Shown here piece by piece: positions 57,979 through 64,000 of a stretch of DNA of 64,000 nucleotides. The notes under the pieces were generated by a model. The model made no database searches, was not told the origin of the DNA, and was given only the letters and a program-made list of their open reading frames with translations. The stretch's first letter is position 1. Each line of letters opens with the position of its first letter. This DNA comes from Tetradesmus obliquus (taxonomy: Eukaryota; Chlorophyta; Chlorophyceae; Sphaeropleales; Scenedesmaceae): the NCBI GenBank assembly GCA_030272155.1, contig CP126205.1, positions 2,406,501 through 2,470,500 on the forward strand. Direction: 5' to 3'. The position numbers were made by a program, and so were the translations under genes.

Positions 57979-58670
57979 TCACAGACGCATTTCTGCCAGC
58001 AGAAGCCCCTGGTGGCGCTCACCTCCTTGTGTCAGCCACAGCAGCAACTCAGCCAAGACACTTTTGAGGATGCTGCCAGCCTCACCAGTGCTGCTGGCTG
58101 GATCTGCCAGCACTGTCTGCAGGTGCGGCAGCAGCTGCAGCAGCACAGGCTGCAGCAGGCTCTGCTTCACCGGGGCTGGTGCTGCGCCATCCCCCTGAGA
58201 AAGCAGCTGCAGCAGTGCCGACAATCCGGCCAGAGTGGTAGACTTGGCATAGCTGTTGCCGGTCAGCAGCACTGACTGAACTGCAACCAGCGCCCACGGC
58301 TGCAGCAGGCCCGCAAGCGACACCTGCGCCTGCTGCTGCTGCTGCTGCTGCTGTTGCTGCTGCGTTGCAGAGCTGCTGCTGCCTGCCGGCTCAGGGAGGC
58401 CAGCGTCTGCACGGGTGCTGCTGCTGCTGCTGCTGCTGTTGTCTTGCACAGACCACGGATTGTCTGGCACGCTGCCCCACGCTTCACACACAGGCTGCAG
58501 CATGCCGCATATCTGCGCCATCAATACGTCTGTTGCATCTGTGCCGCTGGAGCGTGTATGGATGGCAGCAGCCAGGGCAGCTGGCGACGCTAGCACCTGC
58601 TGCAGCTGCGAGGAGCCAGCTGCCTGCAGCAGCTGCGCTGTTGCACTGCTGACAGCAGACCCACTAGCCC

Positions 58671-58707
<37 letters not shown>

Positions 58708-60084
58708 AGCTGCAGCTGCTGCCTGCAGCTGTGAGCCTTCACCTGCAGACCGGCCGCTGCTGCTCAGCAGGCAAGCCAGATGCTGTGTTTGCAGCGCATG
58801 CGCAGCAGCGAGCAGCCGCAACAGCTTTGGTGACTGCAGCAGCTGCTGCATTGGCGGAGCCGGGCTATTGGCTTGGCGGGCTGCCTGGGCTTGAATCTGG
58901 CTGATGCTGGTTGCACTGCTGGTAGTGCCGCAACTGCTGCTCCTTGTGAACACTTGCTGCTGCTGCTGCTGCTGCTCCCGGATGGCATCAATCACAATGC
59001 AGCATGATGTGCTCACGGCGCTCGCCAGGCTAAGCACAGCCCCAAGAGCGCGTGCAACACCGACCATGCGCTGTGCATACTTCAGGCTCTGCTGAAGAGA
59101 GCTGCTGATCAGTTGCTGCAGGGACTCACAGCCATCAGCTAGCCAGCCTGCTTGTATAAACCTCTTCACCCGCTGCCCGGGGTCTTCAGGCAACTCGTGC
59201 TCACGCCCGTGGCCGTGCCTCAGCGCTGCCTCAAAGAAGGACAGCAGCCTACCTGGGCTGCTGCTGCTGCTGCCGCTGCCGCCGCCGCTGATGATAACGC
59301 TAAAGAGGGCAGTCCTGTATTCGTCATCTGCAGGGCAACAGGCGGTGGGCAGTTGTGTAATTCAGTGCTGCAATTATAAGCTGCAGGGTTTGCGCAGCAT
59401 ACGTCATGCAAGGATGTTGTACATTCAAGGTGCGTCTCGCACTGCTGCCATCCCATATAATCAGAGACAAGCCAGAAGTTGTTTGCACTGCGACGCGTGT
59501 ACGATAAATGCCTGCAGGTCAATGTCAATTGGGCGACAGCAAACTGATGATTGATATCATGGTGACACAACTGCTGTTGAGCGCAGCCCTAACCACAGAA
59601 GCCGGTGGCACAAGCACCACAACAATGGTCTCAACGACAAGCAAAAAGCATGTGGACAAGCAGACACTAAGAAGATCACGCCGTATGCCATATGCTTGCC
59701 TCTGGATGTGGGAAGGCAGACACTCCAAAGATCACCCCATTCAAACAGCGGCAAGCATATGCTGGCTCACCTCCGAACGCCATAAACAGCAGCAGCTCAG
59801 TCACTCCTGTTTCGAGCCAGGAACCGACACTCTCAGCTTCAGCAGTGCTGCTGGCTGGGTCTGACAGCACTTGCTGCAGGTGCGGCAGCAGCTGCAGCAG
59901 CACCGGCTGCAGCAGACTCCGCTTGACTGCGGCAGCCAAGATGCTGTTGTTCTCTGTCATCCATTCCAGCTTCAGCATCAGTGCAGTTAGGCAGCCAACT
60001 TGCATTTGGAGGTGCCAGCCAGCAGCATTGACTGCACGTCAACCAAGGCCCAGGGCTGCAGCAGGCCCTCAAGTGAGCAGCGTG

Positions 60085-60125
<41 letters not shown>

Positions 60126-60439
60126 GCAGAGGCAGAGCTGCTGCTGTTGCTGCTGCTGGTGGGCTGGGGGCACTCAGCGCCTGCACTGTTGCTGCTACTG
60201 CTGCTGCTGCTGCTGCCATCGTTGACTTGTGGCGACCACTGCATCTCTGGCGAGTTGTGCCATATGTTGTGCAGCACTTCGTTGATTAGCTCTAGAATTG
60301 TTTCTGCGCTGTTGACCGACTTGGTGGCAGCAGCCAGGGCAGCTGGGGATGCCAGCACCTGCTGCAGCTGAGGGAAGCCAGCCGCCTGCAGCAGCTGCGC
60401 TGCTGCGCTGCTGCCAGCATCCTCACTAGCCCATGCTGC

Positions 60440-60475
<36 letters not shown>

Positions 60476-60936
60476 CAGCCTGCGGCTGTGAGCCGGCCCA
60501 GCTTGCACGCTGGCCATCGCGTCAGCTGCTGCGGCCAGCCACCAGCCATTGCTGCTCAGCGTGCAAGCCATGTGCTGCAGGTACAGAGCATGCGCAGCAG
60601 CAAGCAGCCGCAGCAGCTCTGCTGACTGCAGCAGCTGCTGCATAAACTCAACTGGGACGTCTTGAACTCTAGCTGCTGGCACCAGCGTCGCACCTGGCGC
60701 CCCACTCGCAGGCAATTGCCTGACTTGCGAGTCAACATAGCCCCGTGTGTCCTCTTGTAGGCCACTGCACAGGTTAATTGCAACCTTCAATGCGATGTGG
60801 ATGTCTTCATTGTCTGCTGAGTTGGCCAGCACTGCTATAGACAGGCGGGCAGCAGGCAGGGCAACCCTGCACAGCTGGCGGCTGCTGCTGAGCCAACTGC
60901 TGCTGCTGCTGCTGCTGAGCCAACTGCTGCTGCTGC

Positions 60937-61168
<232 letters not shown>

Positions 61169-61383
61169 CCGCTTTGGAAGCAGCCTTTAGCAGCTGTAGC
61201 TTCTCGCTTGGACCTATTGCAGCGAACATCATCACTGGGCGCTCTTCCGGGCGAGGCCGGACCAGCGGCAAGGCTCTTGTACAGCCTCGGCTGCAGCTTG
61301 CCAATCGCAACGGCGTCGCATTCTTCAAAATCCCTCATTAAGTTGCGTATTTCATCAGGAGGCACCGATGTGAGGCGCTGCAT

Positions 61384-62567
61384 GCTTGCTGCTCTTGCTG
61401 TGGTCTGCCTGAACGAGTGAAGAACCGCTGCTCCTACTCTTCTGCAAGTACATATATCGCTCAAAATAGCGATGAAATACTTGCGAGTAGGTTGTCGCCC
61501 CAGCAATCGCTCTGTCGTAAGCAGCAGTGCAGCTGTCAACGTTGGACGGAGTGGCCATGTCAGGGCACCTTGATTTGGATCAGGCCACTTTTGACCGCTT
61601 TATCACACGGGCTGGAGTAACGCACGCATACACTCTTCGCTGCTTGAACTCCAAGGAAATCTGGAGGAAAGCACATGACACTATTATGTACTGCTTGTGC
61701 CAAGCAGCACTTTTGTTTGCAAACATGGCTGTCTCCACGATGCTGCAGCTGCATTCAAGGCCTAGCACCAACTGCACCTGCAGCAGTTCACATAACAACT
61801 ATTTACGGCTCTAGACCAAATGGTCAGCGGCATCGGACCGACACTACCAGCACCAACTTTTGGACCAGCAGCCAAAGGTCGGCGGCGTCCAGCACAGCAG
61901 CAGTAGCAGGCCAGTTGGAGGAAACAGCAGCATCGTGCTCCATGTCTTTCCTGAAAGTCACTGTTGTTTCAAGCCGAGCTTGTAATTTTAACAGTACTTT
62001 AGCAGTGGCTATGTTTGAGCCTGCAAGCATGCAGCGGATTGCAGCTGTAGTTGACAACAGCATGTGAGTGTTTCAGCAGAGCCAGCATGCTGCAGCCTGG
62101 TTGCAACGTGACAGGAGACAGGATGGTTGCTGCATGGACATACTTGTATGCTAAAACCAAATACTCCAAACATTGCTCGTTTGTCTCGTCGGTGCTGGCC
62201 GACTTGCATGAACGTGAATGTTGCATGCCTCTACTGCTGCTACGGTACTGTGTGGTGGAACGTTGGACATACGACGCCGCGAACCAATGCAGAAGACTAC
62301 GAACTGCTGGTGTTTTTTTCAGTCCTGTAGGTTACAGAGTCGCAGCATTGGTCGCTGTTATGCACAACTGCCGTCGCGGGCGCCACGTCATGCCATGCCA
62401 ATGCATGCGACATTGCTCTTCGAGCCAAGTATGCTCGGCCAGACCGTGTTGCATTCATTGTTTTTGGACTTCTGATGTTGATATCATATTTATTGTACAG
62501 CATTTACCAGCAGTAGCATCACCGACAGCAGCAGCAGCGGCCACTGCTCCAGGCTCCCGCAGCAACC
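61384..62567. other. Intergenic region between MYND gene and EI24-like gene
   Basis: Contains the conserved MYND 5' block (about 61529-61552, minus strand). The rest shows no supportable gene; composition is less repetitive than inside genes. Confidence 0.45.
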
Positions 62568-64000
62568 ATGCCGCTCACTACAGCAGGCCTCATCAGCGGC
62601 TGGACGTACCCTCTCCGCGGTATTTTAATTCTCTCGAAGGCGCCCGAGCTCCGTAGCAAGGTCAGCCACTTCCTGATCAGCATCACAGCCACCTCTGCTG
62701 CCACCAGTGCAGCGTGGCTGTGGTTCTTCTACAGCCGCCATGTGCAGTTCATCTCCCAGCTATTTGGCATGGCAGGAGGCAGCTTGCTGGCCCATTTTGC
62801 AGCTGGGGTGGTAGTGCTGGCAGAGTCAACGCTACCAGTGTACCTACTGTTCTCCAGGCAGTTTAACCAGCTGCAAGGACAGCTGTTTGATGCCACGCTG
62901 CAGCTGCAAGGCGTCACAATCTCCCCAATGCAGCCCAAAGAACAGCAGGCACTGGCAGCAGCAGTGTTCCAGCTGCAGCAGCAGCGTGCCGCCGCAAAAG
63001 CAGCAGCAAAGGAGGCCTGGCGCAAGGGTGGTCTCGCCAGCAAGGCAACACAGCTACTGCTCGGAGGCGTGACAGACATCGGATCCTTTGCTACTCAGCT
63101 GCTGCTCAAGCCGCAGCCGCATGGGGAGGGTCTGTTGGTGCGTGAGGCACGGAGCCTCATCACTGCTGCTGCTGGCGCGCTGCTGCCGCCGCTGCTGCCG
63201 CTGCTGGCGCTGCGTGACAGCGGCGCTGCTGCGGTGCGGCTGCTGTCAAAGTACTGGGACCGCAAGGGCGTGCCGCGCGATGCAGGTGAGGGGCTGGTTT
63301 TTTGCAGGTATTGTTGCTGGTTGATGTTGAGTGTGTTTGCGCTCTGCATGTAGTTCTGCAGCAACATTTGAGCAGCCATGCATGCGCTGTTCACCAGGAC
63401 CATGCGCAGCATGGAAGCAGCACAGATGATGTGTCCACCTGCATTGTTGCCAGGCGGCTCCTGCTCAGCGTTCATCATACGCAATGCTAGGTCACTCGTG
63501 GCCTGGCAGCGCTCTGGCGAGCTGCGCAGCTTCAGGATGCTCAACCTCCTCCTTGTTCAACTTCCCTCTTGCTCATCCACACACCGCAACATTGCTGCCC
63601 TGCTGCCTGCAATGCACTGCAGACTCGCGGTCCCTTGTAGCCATGCAGCGCTCCTGCGCGCTGCGCAGCTTTGGCCTGGTGGCTGCAGTTGCACCACGGG
63701 CTGCTGAATGTCAAACCTACTGTACCTCTGCCCTGCCGCCTGCAATGCACTGCAGATTCACGGTCCCTTGTAGCCAAGCAGCGCTCTGGCGAGCTGCGCA
63801 GCTTCGGCCTGGTGGCCGGCACCCTTGGCGGCCTGCCCTGCTCGCCTGGTTCCTGGGGCTGAGTAACATGAACTTCACCGCACTTCTTCTCTGCTGCACT
63901 GCAGACTCTCGCTCACTTGTGGCCAGGCAGCGCTCTGGAGAGATGCGCAGCTTTGGGCTGGTTGCCAGTGGGTTGGCATGGCTGCCGTTGCATAGCATGC
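62568..64000 (+). CDS. EI24-like multi-pass membrane protein, 3' partial
   Basis: Exon 1 runs 62568-63285, starts MPLTTAGLISGWTYPLRGIL and has hydrophobic segments near residues 35-55 and 65-90, then a basic, Gln/Ala-rich loop and a further hydrophobic block (AAAGALLPPLLPLLAL) near 205-220. The next exon encodes DSRSLVAxQRSGExRSFGLVA, which resembles the RxWxxxxRxEYRSFGLVA motif before the last membrane spans of EI24/RRT8-type proteins of fungi and algae. Which of four candidate acceptors (about 63487, 63622, 63751 or 63902) is used is unclear; only the last leads on beyond the window. Function in the family is poorly known (membrane/lipid-related). Confidence 0.55.
63485..63995 (+). repeat. 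Acceptor-side echoes of the EI24-like exon 2, 4 copies
   Basis: (CTGCAG)ACTCxCGGTCxCTTGTxGCC...CAGCGCTCTGGCGAGCTGCGCAGCTT recurs near 63488, 63623, 63752 and 63903, spacing about 130-150 bases. The first copy lacks the CTGCAG and diverges soonest; copies 2-4 each have an acceptor and keep SLVAxQRSGExRSFGLVA. Confidence 0.88.

Overview
The window looks like nuclear DNA of a green alga, probably a chlorophycean of the Sphaeropleales (Scenedesmus-like) kind. The reasons are intron-rich genes with GTGAG-type donors and CAG acceptors, TGTAA poly(A) signals after several stop codons (the usual chlorophycean signal), very abundant CAG/CTG trinucleotide tracts that appear as poly-Gln, poly-Ala or poly-Ser, and a gene set typical of a photosynthetic eukaryote. 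The order is an inference from style, not a proven identity.

Layout. 1-12652 (+): 3' two-thirds or more of a MON2-type Golgi/endosome trafficking scaffold. 13237-19471 (+): 3-ketoacyl-CoA synthase (very-long-chain fatty acid elongation). 22055-23644 (-): nitroreductase-family flavoprotein with a membrane anchor. 24347-29032 (+): GH85 cytosolic endo-beta-N-acetylglucosaminidase, followed by a 1-kb tandem array of its own 3' end. 31152-32285 (+): intronless YqaJ/PD-(D/E)XK-like nuclease. 32685-34096 (-), 55280-55696 (+) and 56643-61383 (-): three related members of a MYND-finger/helical-repeat family, all truncated or damaged. 34825-39490 (-): divergent cyclophilin. 40255-42845 (-): VPS20/CHMP6 ESCRT-III subunit. 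43364-48993 (+): allantoinase. 49214-54232 (+): large single-pass membrane protein with a mosaic, bacterial-looking extracellular part. 62568-end (+): EI24-like multi-pass membrane protein, cut by the window end.

No operon or gene cluster with a shared pathway is visible; these are separate housekeeping genes (membrane traffic: MON2, VPS20; lipid: KCS; glycan turnover: ENGase; purine catabolism: allantoinase). Two head-to-head pairs (nitroreductase/ENGase and VPS20/allantoinase) share short intergenic regions that could be bidirectional promoters.

The most striking feature is not a gene. Introns, and the DNA just after some genes, are packed with truncated, diverged copies of the neighbouring exon's edge, each copy carrying the splice junction (I call them exon echoes). 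In the allantoinase gene all eight introns contain at least one. Several have grown into regular arrays: 138 bp x5, about 120 bp x6, 50 bp x5, 25 bp x8 and about 235 bp x5. I infer that local tandem duplications straddling a splice junction survive because splicing removes them. Exon boundaries given below come from reading frame, homology and GT/AG sites by eye; no transcript evidence was available.
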